From contig NZ_MTZV01000002.1 in assembly GCF_002362315.1 (NCBI RefSeq), positions 1-64,000 on the forward strand: 64,000 bases of DNA. Reading direction: 5' to 3'. Made by a program: the position numbers and the translations under genes. Below the pieces are notes generated by a model that worked only from the letters and a program-made list of their open reading frames with translations, was not told the DNA's origin and ran no database searches. Below are positions 1-8,238 of the stretch, piece after piece. This stretch comes from Paraburkholderia acidicola (GTDB lineage: Bacteria; Pseudomonadota; Gammaproteobacteria; Burkholderiales; Burkholderiaceae). How positions within the stretch are numbered: position 1 is the stretch's first letter; every line of letters starts with the position of its first letter.

Positions 1-2209
1 GCCGGCTCGTCGTCTCGATGTCCCATAGCTGCGGGCCGCGCATTTCCACCTGGCCGCCCTGCACCAGCGCCGGCAGCAGCTCGTGCAGCGCCACGTCGAA
101 GTTCACTGTCGAGGACTGCAGCTGCGTATCCGCCCCGCTGATCCCGTAGGTGCCGATGAAGTCGTCCAGGTGTCGCGACAGCGCCACGTGGCTCACCGCT
201 ACCCCTTTCGGGCGGCCTGTCGAGCCTGACGTGTAGATCACGTACGCCAGCTGTTCCGGGTGGATCACGATCTCCGGCAAGGTCTCGTCTTCAGCCTCCA
301 CCGTACCGATATCGATCACCTCGCGACCCGCGAACAGTTCTCCGCAACTCGCCAGCGTCGTCGCGTCGGCCAGCACGCAGCTCACCTGCGCATCGTCGAG
401 CATCGTCGCCAGGCGCTCAGCCGGGTACGCCGGGTCCAGCGGCACGAACGCGCCGCCTGAGCGCAGCACGCCCACCAGCGCCGCCACCAGCCCCGGGCCG
501 CGTGTCACGCACAGGCCCACGCGTGTCTCTGCGCTCACGCCGCGCGTGCGCAGTGCCTGTGCGAGGCGTCCCGACCACGTCTGCAGTTCGCCGTAGTTAA
601 GCCGTGCGCCCTCGCAGTGCACTGCGGGCGCCTGCGGCTGCTGCAGCGCCCGCGTCGCGATGCGTTCGCCCACCGGCTCGAAACCATGTGCGGCGAGAGC
701 CGCTCGCGGGCTCTCTTCCTTCAGTACCAGCTCGCCCAGATGCACCTCCCCGCGCGCACCCACCTGCTCCAGCAGCGATACGTAGTGATCCAGCATCCGC
801 GACACCGTCGAGCCATCCAGTACGTCACGTGCGTACGTGAACGACACCTCGAGGCCATCACCCTGCTCACGCGCAGACAGCACCAGATCGAAACGCGAGG
901 TCTGCAGATCGGCGGTGATGTTGGAAACGGTCAAACCCGGCAAGCGGATCGGCCCACGATCCGCGCCGAGGTAATTGAACATCGTCTGAAATAGCGGCGT
1001 GTGTCCGAAGCTGCGTTGCGGTTGCAACTCCTGCACGAGCCGCGCAAACGGCACATCCTGGCGCGCGTAAGCATCGAGCGTGCGCGTGCGCACCTGCGCG
1101 AGCAGATCGGCAAAGCGCGACACGCCATCCATCTGCGCGCGGATCACCAGCGTGTTGACGAAAAAACCGATCAGACGCTCCGTCTCGTCACGGTCGCGCC
1201 CAGACACCGGCACGCCGACGCGGATATCGTCCTGTCCGCTGTAGCGCGACAGCAGCACGTCGTACGCGGCCAGCAACGTCATGAATAGCGTGCAGTCGCC
1301 CGCGAGGGACAGCTGACGCAACGCATTGACGACATGCGGCGCCACACTGCGCGACACGCTACCGCCCGCCGGACTGCGCATGCCGGTGCGCGTGCGTGCA
1401 AGCGGCAACTCGAGAATCGGTTGCTCGCCGCCAAGCTCCTTGCGCCAGTAGTCCAGCTGCCCGGCCAGCGATTCGTCGTCGAGCCACTCGCGCTGCCATG
1501 TCGCGTAATCGCCGTACTGAATGTCCGGCGCATCCGCTGCGACATCGGTTGCATCATTCTTCCCATGATGCTCAACGGAATCCGTCGACACACCGCACGC
1601 GATGCGATACGCCGTAACGAATTCGTCGACGAACACATCGATCGACAGTCCGTCGGACACGATGTGGTGCATCGCTACGTGCAACACATGATCGTCCGCT
1701 GCGGTGCGCACAAGCGCCACGCGCAGCAGAGGACCGCGCTCCAGATCGAATGGCTCGCTGGTCAGGCGCTCCAGCAGCGCAGCAAGCGACGCATCGGGCT
1801 CGGCGTCGAGTTCGCGCCAGCCATAGTCAGTCGGGCCGGTGACCTGCATCGGCACGCCGTCGTGTTCGGTGAAGTGCTTGCGCAGGCTCTCGTGCCGCGC
1901 GACGATCCGCTCGAGCGCGATCTTCACCGCGCGGCGTTCGAGCACACCCTGCAGGCGCACGGCGCCCGTGATGTTATAGGCCGCGCTCGATGGATCGAGA
2001 CGCCACAAAAACCACATGCGTTCCTGCGCATGGGACAGCGGACACGCAGGGCCGCGCTCGGGAAACGGCACGATCGGCAGCTTGTGCGGACGAATGCCGC
2101 GCTCACGCAACTGACGGCGAAACTGCTGACGCTTGTCCGCCGGCAGCTTCACATACGTTTTCGATACCGTGAGCAGATCGGGGGTCGCTGCGATTTTTGT
2201 GTCGCTCAT
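1..2209 (-). CDS. Nonribosomal peptide synthetase, N-terminal part (C and partial A domain); continues beyond the left edge
   Basis: Translating the minus strand from the ATG at 2209 gives 736 uninterrupted codons to the window edge. After a roughly 55-residue lead-in, a condensation domain starts at LSHAQERMWF (59-68). Its catalytic motif HHIVSDG is at 181-187 and the late motif IGFFVNTLVIR is at 347-357. An adenylation domain follows from about residue 515, with core motif A3 (YTSGSTGRPKG) at 659-669 and the start of the substrate pocket (NFDVALHE) at 703-710. The rest of the A domain, any PCP and later modules lie outside. A C domain at the start of the first synthetase suggests it joins a fatty acyl group or an upstream peptide to the first residue, but its subtype cannot be settled by eye. 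It is the last gene of the siderophore operon that is visible here, 109 bp after the haem enzyme gene. Confidence 0.95.
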   Translation of the reverse strand, partial: MSDTKIAATPDLLTVSKTYVKLPADKRQQFRRQLRERGIRPHKLPIVPFPERGPACPLSHAQERMWFLWRLDPSSAAYNITGAVRLQGVLERRAVKIALERIVARHESLRKHFTEHDGVPMQVTGPTDYGWRELDAEPDASLAALLERLTSEPFDLERGPLLRVALVRTAADDHVLHVAMHHIVSDGLSIDVFVDEFVTAYRIACGVSTDSVEHHGKNDATDVAADAPDIQYGDYATWQREWLDDESLAGQLDYWRKELGGEQPILELPLARTRTGMRSPAGGSVSRSVAPHVVNALRQLSLAGDCTLFMTLLAAYDVLLSRYSGQDDIRVGVPVSGRDRDETERLIGFFVNTLVIRAQMDGVSRFADLLAQVRTRTLDAYARQDVPFARLVQELQPQRSFGHTPLFQTMFNYLGADRGPIRLPGLTVSNITADLQTSRFDLVLSAREQGDGLEVSFTYARDVLDGSTVSRMLDHYVSLLEQVGARGEVHLGELVLKEESPRAALAAHGFEPVGERIATRALQQPQAPAVHCEGARLNYGELQTWSGRLAQALRTRGVSAETRVGLCVTRGPGLVAALVGVLRSGGAFVPLDPAYPAERLATMLDDAQVSCVLADATTLASCGELFAGREVIDIGTVEAEDETLPEIVIHPEQLAYVIYTSGSTGRPKGVAVSHVALSRHLDDFIGTYGISGADTQLQSSTVNFDVALHELLPALVQGGQVEMRGPQLWDIETTSR

Positions 2210-2318
2210 TTGTCTGTTGCCTGTCTGTTGCTAACCGCTTGCGCGATTGAGAAATGCGGTGAAACAGTGCGATGCGCAGACGGCGCGCCATGCACGCGCG
2301 CCGTCTGTGGTCATGTCA

Positions 2319-3401
2319 TTAACTTTCGCTTTGTTCGCCGTGACCCGAGCCATCCTGGGGAATCGCGGCCTGCCACTGATCCGTCGCACGCGGTCGCGCA
2401 ACCGGATGCTGGAATGCGCTGTCGCGCAACGGGCCGCGTGACGGATGCGTGCCATGCGGCAGACCGCTCATCGTGTCCACAGTGGGCGCCACGGGCGTGA
2501 ACTGTTCGCGGGCGGCGCCCGTCTGCGCATGTTCTGCCTGCGTTGTCTGCGCCACTGTCTGCGCCGCTGCCTCCGCCTGCGCCTTCTGCCGCTTCAAGAA
2601 CGGACAACGATCTTCCGCGCGAACGTTCTCATCGGTCAGGAAATACTGCTTCCACTCGAGGTTGCCAGGATCGCCGTAGAAACCGAGATCCGGATGCGCA
2701 CCGATGTCATCCCAGGTTTCGAGCCGCTTGCGCACCTGGTTGCGCGCTTCGCGGCCGATCACCTTGTTCGTGATCGTGTCGACGAACACACTGCGCGGCT
2801 GGAACAGCAGCACCATGCCGGGGCCGAGGTTGCGGCTATGACGCACCTGGAACGACGGACACGCGCAGACCACGAACATCTGCACGCCAGCGAAGGAAAA
2901 CTCCCAGTCCTCGTGCGACGGCTCATATTGATGATCCGCTTCCGGATCGGGATCGACGTTGTGCAGATGCTGCAACGCGTGCCAGAAGAACTGCTGATAA
3001 GCCTCGTGCGCGAGCGGTTGCTGATCGGGCTCGAAGAACACGGCGATGTTGTTCTTGCGATACTGCGGCAGCGATGCCAGTTCGGAAAAAGTCTGCATCG
3101 TGGCGGCCAGCCCGCTGATGTCCTTGCCGTTCACGTACCCATAGAACATCTCGCCGCGCTTTTCGGCCATCGTGCCGAAAAAGCACGGGTACTCCGGATG
3201 CATCACCTGCTCGCGCAACATCGCGTATGAGTCATCCAGCCACGCCGGCGGTTGCACACTCGCGCCCGTTGCGCGCCCGTCGATGATCCGGCTCTTCCAG
3301 TCGCCCGGATCGAAGTCGTACGCGCTTTGCGCCGCATCGGCGGTTTCAGGCGATTGCAGCGATACCGGCAGTGCCGCGTCGTTGTTTGCTTGCATGCTCA
3401 T
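2319..3401 (-). CDS. YqcI/YcgG-family (DcsA-like) haem enzyme, probable arginine guanidine N-hydroxylase
   Basis: The protein has 360 residues. The family core spans about 55-270, with YPCFFG at 71-76, CPSF at 181-184 and RHSRNLGPG at 187-195 leading into a FQPRSVF strand. The last 85 residues are Ala/Gln/Pro-rich and look disordered. The family member DcsA is a haem protein that makes N-omega-hydroxyarginine for D-cycloserine. Gramibactin-type clusters carry a homologue required for graminine, whose N-N unit comes from the arginine guanidinium. The gene lies between a SznF-like cupin gene and an NRPS, so oxidation of arginine before N-N bond formation is the likely role. That role is inferred from family and context, not from visible catalytic residues. 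A 200-bp stretch upstream (3402-3601) shows no gene. Confidence 0.8.
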   Translation of the reverse strand: MSMQANNDAALPVSLQSPETADAAQSAYDFDPGDWKSRIIDGRATGASVQPPAWLDDSYAMLREQVMHPEYPCFFGTMAEKRGEMFYGYVNGKDISGLAATMQTFSELASLPQYRKNNIAVFFEPDQQPLAHEAYQQFFWHALQHLHNVDPDPEADHQYEPSHEDWEFSFAGVQMFVVCACPSFQVRHSRNLGPGMVLLFQPRSVFVDTITNKVIGREARNQVRKRLETWDDIGAHPDLGFYGDPGNLEWKQYFLTDENVRAEDRCPFLKRQKAQAEAAAQTVAQTTQAEHAQTGAAREQFTPVAPTVDTMSGLPHGTHPSRGPLRDSAFQHPVARPRATDQWQAAIPQDGSGHGEQSES

Positions 3402-3601
3402 TCCTTTTGGTCGTCACCCACCTGCGCCACGAACGTCGCGGTATCCGCGCGATGCAGGACACGTTCGACGGGCGCGCAAATACCTGCCCGCTCACGGGCA
3501 CTCGCTTACCTTTGCTTGTGGGGGATACCGGCGCTCTCGTACGAAGCGCCTGGCGAGCGGAACGTCATGCGCTCCGCCGTTATGGCAACCGCGGCAACCG
3601 C

Positions 3602-5032
3602 TCAGGCCGGCACGGGCGCATCCAGCTCGGCAACCAGCGCCTGCACCCAGTCATCCGGAATGATCGGCTGGTGATACGTGCATTCGCCCGATACCACGGT
3701 CGAACCATGCAAACGTCCATCGGGAATCAGCACCATGTCGCCCTGGTGCATCTTGAGCTGCATGCCGACGTTGCCCCAGAACAGCATGTCGCCTTCCTGA
3801 ATCGTGACGAGCCGGTGATCGTTGTGAACGTGTGTCGTCGAGCACATCTCGTGCGGCTCGACAAACGTTTCGCGATCGATGTCCGGGCACTCGGCATCGA
3901 TGCGCGTGCTGATGCGCCGCGCGAATTCGCAATACCGGCTGATCGCGGACAGCCAGCGCAACTGCTCGCCAAGATCCCAGCGACCACGCTCGGCGAGACG
4001 TTCGCCCGCTGTAGCGCCTTGCACGCATTGCTCGAAGGCTGCGTGGCCATAGCGTTCAGTGACGGCTTGCAGGGTTTGCCTGAAGCGGGCGACGAGTGCC
4101 GCTTTACGTTCGGCGGCATCGCCCGGACGACGCTTCGTGGCCTGCAGATGGGCGCAGGCGCGCTCGAGCGCGAGGCCGAAGGCGAGCCATTCAGCTTCTG
4201 CGGCGAACGCCGCGCCGACGAAACCGAAGGCGCGGTCCGGCCTGCGTCCGAGTGCGTACAGCAAGTTGCACTTGGCGAGGCTGGTCGGCAGATAGAACTG
4301 CCAGTACGCGTGCTGCTCGCGCGTGACGCCGACTGCGCTCGCTACGCGTTGCAACAGCGCGTCGTCGGGAAGATCACCTTCAAGCGCCGGACGCACGTCT
4401 TGCGGCACGCCGTCGAAGAAACCGCTCGCCGTGGCGCGTGCCATCGCGCGTCGCTTCGATGCTGCGAGCGCCCAGCGTTGCACCATGATGAAACGCAAGC
4501 CTTCCTCGAGATAATCGTTGCGCATCAACCGTGCGAACGTTTCGTCCCAGAACACGCTTTCGTCTTCGACGATATGGGCGAGCCGTGCGGCCTCGCTGTC
4601 GAGGTCCTGAGCCGCGCCCACATCACGGGCGAGATAGTCGAATGCGTAGCCTTCGAGAAACGGTGCGATCTGCGCGCCGAGTGCTTTCGTCTCGTCGCGG
4701 TAAAAGCCGCTGAAATGTTCCCACTCGGATGCGTCGGCGCTGCGCGGCAGCCGCACGACATCCAGTTCGTAGATCGACAGCAGCGTGCGGTTCGACGCGA
4801 GCGCCGGCAGCCGGCTAACGTTGTGCTGGCGCACCGGCTTCATGAACTTGAGGAACTCGAAATCCTCGGGGCGCAGCGGACGGCGGTGATAGTCGCTATC
4901 GAGTACCAGCTCATCGACCGTCGCACTGCGAAACGGCCCGGCCGAAGAAAACTGCTTGATGAGCGATACGTAATGCTCGCTCTGGCCATCGAATGGCGAG
5001 AAATCGAACAGCGAAGGCGTAGCTTGGGTCAT
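3602..5032 (-). CDS. SznF-like protein: helical haem-oxygenase-like domain plus C-terminal three-His cupin; probable N-N bond-forming enzyme
   Basis: The protein has 476 residues, close to the length of SznF. Residues about 150-350 form a helix-rich region with the pattern of haem-oxygenase-like diiron oxygenases (HDO), including LLYALGRRPDRAFGFVGAAF at 257-276 and AAEAEW at 277-282. Residues about 385-465 are a cupin. The HVHNDH motif places H401 and H403 one residue apart, and H442 lies in RLHGST, the same H-x-H...H layout as the SznF cupin that turns hydroxylated guanidines into an N-nitroso unit. The late HxxxDxxH motif of active HDO enzymes is not seen; the matching stretch appears to be FEQCVQGATAGE (333-344). 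The cupin may therefore be the only metal site, with N-hydroxylation supplied by the neighbouring haem enzyme. The cupin call is strong; the product (graminine) is inferred. Confidence 0.8.
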   Translation of the reverse strand: MTQATPSLFDFSPFDGQSEHYVSLIKQFSSAGPFRSATVDELVLDSDYHRRPLRPEDFEFLKFMKPVRQHNVSRLPALASNRTLLSIYELDVVRLPRSADASEWEHFSGFYRDETKALGAQIAPFLEGYAFDYLARDVGAAQDLDSEAARLAHIVEDESVFWDETFARLMRNDYLEEGLRFIMVQRWALAASKRRAMARATASGFFDGVPQDVRPALEGDLPDDALLQRVASAVGVTREQHAYWQFYLPTSLAKCNLLYALGRRPDRAFGFVGAAFAAEAEWLAFGLALERACAHLQATKRRPGDAAERKAALVARFRQTLQAVTERYGHAAFEQCVQGATAGERLAERGRWDLGEQLRWLSAISRYCEFARRISTRIDAECPDIDRETFVEPHEMCSTTHVHNDHRLVTIQEGDMLFWGNVGMQLKMHQGDMVLIPDGRLHGSTVVSGECTYHQPIIPDDWVQALVAELDAPVPA

Positions 5033-5121
5033 GATTAAAGAATCCTTTATCTCTCAAGGGATCGGCTATCGCGCGGAGCCCGTAGCGCACCGCTGGCTGC
5101 GTGCCGCGAATGGCAGACGTA

Positions 5122-6096
5122 CTAGCCGGTCATCGCCACCAGCACACGTCGCTTGCCGGAAAACGGTGCCCGGCCATGGGACATCAACACGTTATCGAGT
5201 GCCACCAGGTCGGCTGCCTGCCAGTCGAATGACAGCATCGCGTCGCGATACACCGCGCGGATTTCGTCGAGGATCGCGGCATCGATCGGCGTGCCGTCGC
5301 CAAAGCAGGTGTTGCGCGGCAGGTACTCTTCATCGACCACTTCGAGCAATGCCTCGCGCACCGCCGGCGGCAGGTTCGACACATGAAAGAGATGCGCCTG
5401 ATTGAACCAGACCGTTTCACCGGTGACCGGATGACGCAACTCCGACTGGCACACCTGGCGCGTGCGCAACGCTTCGCCGTCGTCGAGCCATTCGTAGGCG
5501 ATCCGGTGAGCGCGGCAGTACTGCTCGACCTCGTCGCGCTCGTCGGTGCCGAATACCTGCTCCCACGGCAGATCGAGACCGTTGCCGTAGTTGCGCACGT
5601 ACATCACCTGCTTGTCCGCAAAACGCCGACGCAGCGCCGGATCGAGTCGCTGATACACCACACGGCTATCGGCCACCGGCGTCGCACCGCCCTGGTTCGC
5701 CGCGATGTCGCAATAGAACCAGATCGATGCGGGCCATTTGAGCGTGTACGACTGCTCGTTGTGCTGATCGATCCACTGATCCGCCGGATACTCGGTCGAC
5801 GAATACACGCCCTTCTCGACCTTGCTACGCGGCGTGGAACCGAACTCATAGCTCAGCAGCGGCTGACCGAACGTCGACACGAAGCTGTCGAGGCCACCGG
5901 CGCCGAGCGCATCGAAGCCGCGCAGCAACACGCCACCGTAGATCGGCTTCGCACGTTCGATGGCGGCGCGCAGTTGCGGCAGACACGATTCGACGCTACC
6001 CGCTTCTTTGGGACTTAACTGCAACACACGCGTGCCGTTTTGCTCGAGCACGCTTTCATTCAATACGTCGTCGATACTGTTGATCAATGTATCCAT
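5122..6096 (-). CDS. TauD/TfdA-family Fe(II)/2-oxoglutarate dioxygenase, probable SyrP-type aspartyl beta-hydroxylase
   Basis: The protein has 324 residues. The iron-binding triad is visible as H112 and E114 in QHNEQSYT and H307 in LMSHGRAPF. R317 in GKRRVLV is placed to bind 2-oxoglutarate. The HxE form of the first motif is usual for the SyrP-like subgroup that hydroxylates aspartate tethered to an NRPS carrier domain. Beta-hydroxyaspartate is an iron ligand in ornibactin and gramibactin, and orthologous genes sit beside mbtH in the ornibactin cluster. Its start overlaps the end of the thioesterase gene by 13 bp, which indicates translational coupling. Hydroxylation of an NRPS-bound aspartate is inferred; the fold and cofactor class are clear. 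Confidence 0.88.
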   Translation of the reverse strand: MDTLINSIDDVLNESVLEQNGTRVLQLSPKEAGSVESCLPQLRAAIERAKPIYGGVLLRGFDALGAGGLDSFVSTFGQPLLSYEFGSTPRSKVEKGVYSSTEYPADQWIDQHNEQSYTLKWPASIWFYCDIAANQGGATPVADSRVVYQRLDPALRRRFADKQVMYVRNYGNGLDLPWEQVFGTDERDEVEQYCRAHRIAYEWLDDGEALRTRQVCQSELRHPVTGETVWFNQAHLFHVSNLPPAVREALLEVVDEEYLPRNTCFGDGTPIDAAILDEIRAVYRDAMLSFDWQAADLVALDNVLMSHGRAPFSGKRRVLVAMTG

Positions 6097-6905
6097 GCTT
6101 CACCTTGAGTCAGATCGGCGGGCACGCGGCAATCAGCCCTGGCGGGCGCGGCAGCAAGAGAAGTGGCAACGACGGTCAGCACGGGTGCGGGCGTCGCGTC
6201 GAGAAAGAAGTGGCCACCGTCGAAACGATGCTGCGTGCAAACACCGCGTGTTTGCGCGGACCATGCGGCCACGTCTTCGGCGCGGGCTGTTGCGCTGTCG
6301 TCGCGGCCGGTGAACACGCCGATCGGGCAGTCGAGCGGCGCGCGTTCATTGGTCGAAAGGGACGCCGCGTGGTGTGCGTACGTGCCGCACAAATGAAAAT
6401 CCGCGCGCAATACCGGCAGCATGAACTGGATGAATTCGCGATCGTTCATCAATGCGTCCGGTGTGCCGCCTAGCCCGCGCAACTTGCTGACCATCGCTTC
6501 ATGCGTGCAATCGAGCCAATGCGCTTCGAGCGGTCGGCGCTCGGGCGCGACACACGCCGATGCACCGAACCACACCGGTGAGCGAGCGCAACGACGTCGG
6601 ATCGCATGAATCAACTCGAGCCCCACCAGCGCGCCCATGCTGTGGCCGAACACCGCGAAGCGTCCGTTGATATCGACATGCTTCAGCACGTCGGCGAGCA
6701 ACGTTTCGATCAGCGTGGGCCAGTCGGTATGCAACGGGTGCGCGAGGCGCGCACCGTGCCCCGGCAATTCCAGTGGCCTGACCCGCACCGTCGACGGCAG
6801 GCGCTCCGCCCAGCCGCGATACAGCTGCGCATTGCCGCCTGCATGCGGCAGACAGATCAGATCCAGTGGCACAACAGCAGCCGGAGTTTCGACAACACGG
6901 CTCAT
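6084..6905 (-). CDS. Type II thioesterase, NRPS editing alpha/beta hydrolase
   Basis: The protein has 273 residues. The nucleophile elbow FGHSMG places the catalytic serine at residue 89. The probable acid is in TGRDD (D202 or D203) and the histidine is H232 in FDGGHFF. The N-terminal LICLPHAGGNA motif is typical of GrsT-like enzymes, which remove wrongly loaded or stalled acyl groups from carrier domains. The gene starts 3 bp after the mbtH stop codon and overlaps the dioxygenase gene, so it is firmly inside the siderophore operon. Confidence 0.92.
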   Translation of the reverse strand: MSRVVETPAAVVPLDLICLPHAGGNAQLYRGWAERLPSTVRVRPLELPGHGARLAHPLHTDWPTLIETLLADVLKHVDINGRFAVFGHSMGALVGLELIHAIRRRCARSPVWFGASACVAPERRPLEAHWLDCTHEAMVSKLRGLGGTPDALMNDREFIQFMLPVLRADFHLCGTYAHHAASLSTNERAPLDCPIGVFTGRDDSATARAEDVAAWSAQTRGVCTQHRFDGGHFFLDATPAPVLTVVATSLAAAPARADCRVPADLTQGEAWIH

Positions 6906-6908
6906 CGG

Positions 6909-7157
6909 TCAGGTCGCTGAAGACTGTGTACGCGTTGCCGTGTCTCTCGCCGCATCGTCGGCCATCGCCTTGCGCAGACTGAGCGGCCGCATGTCGGTCC
7001 AGACCTCGTCGATCCATGCAAGGCACTCTTCCTTCTTGCCCGACTTGCCGGCTTCACGCCAGCCGGCCGGAATCGCCTTGTAGTCCGGCCAGATCGAATA
7101 CTGTTCTTCGTCGTTGATCACCACATGGAAATGGGTGTTTTCGTCGCCCCAGCTCAT
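6909..7157 (-). CDS. MbtH-family NRPS adenylation-domain partner
   Basis: The 82-residue product starts MSWGDEN and carries the family signature: [15 protein letters not shown] and [11 protein letters not shown]. MbtH proteins bind adenylation domains and are often needed for their solubility and activity. An in-frame ATG at 7193 would add 12 residues. The start at 7157 is preferred because a GGAG ribosome-binding site lies six bases before it and because the family begins at this point. It is the first gene after the iron-regulated promoter, as in the ornibactin cluster. Confidence 0.93.
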   Translation of the reverse strand: MSWGDENTHFHVVINDEEQYSIWPDYKAIPAGWREAGKSGKKEECLAWIDEVWTDMRPLSLRKAMADDAARDTATRTQSSAT

Positions 7158-7197
7158 CGAGCACTCCGCTTTGTAAATGCTAATACGATTCATTTAT

Positions 7198-7229
7198 CAT
7201 TTTGTCGGTGATACCGTCATGACAAAATG
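7198..7229. repeat. Perfect 9-bp inverted repeat in the mbtH leader
   Basis: CATTTTGTC (7198-7206) and its exact reverse complement GACAAAATG (7221-7229) are separated by 14 bp. The pair lies in the untranslated leader, 41 bp before the mbtH start. It could be an operator for a dimeric regulator or an mRNA hairpin. There is no U-tract, so it is not a standard terminator. Confidence 0.6.
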
Positions 7230-7303
7230 GGCCTGTGAGACTGATTACCTGCCGATCGCCCTACCAATCGTTGCGCAGGAAGCAATTGTCAGCACGATTG
7301 ACT

Positions 7304-7321
7304 GCAAATGAGAATCATTGC
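7304..7321 (-). promoter_or_regulatory. Candidate Fur box upstream of the mbtH operon
   Basis: The sequence GCAAATGAGAATCATTGC has the dyad core AATGAGAATCATT, which closely resembles the Fur consensus (GATAATGATAATCATTATC). It begins just downstream of the predicted -10 element, where bound Fur-Fe would block transcription. This fits iron repression of a siderophore operon. Confidence 0.7.
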
Positions 7322-7334
7322 TGTTTAGCCCGAC

Positions 7335-7363
7335 AAATTAGAGGGTGGCACTCCCTTTGTCAA
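7335..7363 (-). promoter_or_regulatory. Candidate sigma-70 promoter of the siderophore operon
   Basis: On the minus strand a perfect -35 TTGACA (7363-7358) is followed after 17 bp by TAATTT (7340-7335), a weak -10. Transcription would start near 7328, just before the Fur-box-like dyad, leaving a leader of about 170 nt. No ECF-sigma (OrbS-type) promoter was recognised here. Confidence 0.5.
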
Positions 7364-7563
7364 GCAATTTTGAGATCGTTTGGCATAGCGTGGGGCGCCT
7401 TGCGCGGCCCATCCAGTCGCCCGGGCACCACATCAAGTGGTCGAGGAAGTAACAGGCCGCCGACGCGGCCGTGTCTTTGGCTCCCGGCGTTACCTTTCAA
7501 TCCTCAGCGAAGGTAAGTGCGAGGTTAAGCGAGGTTAAAGCTGCCGATCACCCGTCCAACTGT

Positions 7564-8175
7564 TCACCCAGGCTGAGTTCCATACTCGGTGATCACACCC
7601 GGTTTCGACTTCGGCGGATTCGGCACGCTCTGCAGCGGCGCACTCCGTTTCACCGGTTCAGTTTTGTCACCCACAAGCTGCAGTGTGTTGTCGCGCACCT
7701 CGATCTTCACCGGGTCGGTCTGCTTCCACTGTTTCTTCGGCACCACCAGCTTCCACATCGAATCCTGTCCGGCATCACGGAAGAACGCCACCACACCGAC
7801 ATACTCCGCGCCGCTGTTCATCGGCTCGCTGAGACTCGCACTCGCATCCGGACGCAACACGACATCCTTCGTCGCGAGCAGATCGGCTTTCAGCGCGTCA
7901 AGATCATTCGTCTGCAACTGCGTGTAGTCGAGCTGCGAGAACGCCTGCTGCGTCTTCAGCTGATAGATCCGCACCACCGTCGACAGCGACTGTCCCGCGC
8001 CGTTTGCGTTTAACGACGACCGGCTGACGAGATCCAGGTTCATTGCCCTGATCTGGGTGGTGAACGCCCATTTCGCCGCGTCGACTGTGCCGTCCTTCAC
8101 CGCCTGTCCCACTCCGCATCCGGCGATGGCGAGGGCGACCAGTGCCATCGAGCCGATTCTTAGCTTTCGCATCAT
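7564..8175 (-). CDS. tssJ: T6SS outer-membrane lipoprotein TssJ
   Basis: The 203-residue protein has a lipoprotein signal peptide ending at the lipobox AIAGC (Cys20). The mature part resembles the TssJ/SciN beta-sandwich (VVRIYQL, then LVVPKKQWKQTDPVKIEV). TssJ anchors the TssJLM membrane complex to the outer membrane through TssM. It is the last gene of the minus-strand T6SS block, 63 bp after tssG. Confidence 0.9.
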   Translation of the reverse strand: MMRKLRIGSMALVALAIAGCGVGQAVKDGTVDAAKWAFTTQIRAMNLDLVSRSSLNANGAGQSLSTVVRIYQLKTQQAFSQLDYTQLQTNDLDALKADLLATKDVVLRPDASASLSEPMNSGAEYVGVVAFFRDAGQDSMWKLVVPKKQWKQTDPVKIEVRDNTLQLVGDKTEPVKRSAPLQSVPNPPKSKPGVITEYGTQPG

Positions 8176-8238
8176 GTCCGTTGATCCCCTTCGTATTCCA
8201 TGTCCCTGAGTCTCCGCGTCACCGCACCGGCACCTGCG

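Larger units (their letters stand above)
7158..7563. other. Intergenic region between the siderophore operon and tssJ
   Basis: These 406 bp hold no convincing gene. They contain the leader inverted repeat (7198-7229), the Fur-box-like sequence (7304-7321) and the promoter (7335-7363) of the mbtH operon. The remaining 200 bp next to tssJ show no gene and no clear terminator for the T6SS operon that ends there. Confidence 0.8.

Noticed and set aside
1334..2500. 388-codon plus-strand ORF
   Set aside because: It lies opposite the NRPS and shows the Arg/His/Ala-rich composition of antisense frames in high-GC DNA.
3371..5038. 555-codon plus-strand ORF
   Set aside because: It is antisense to the SznF-like gene, which has clear cupin motifs; the ORF shows no domain.
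7198..7229. Leader inverted repeat as an intrinsic terminator
   Set aside because: The stem is AT-rich with a 14-nt loop and no T-tract, and it lies upstream of an operon start.
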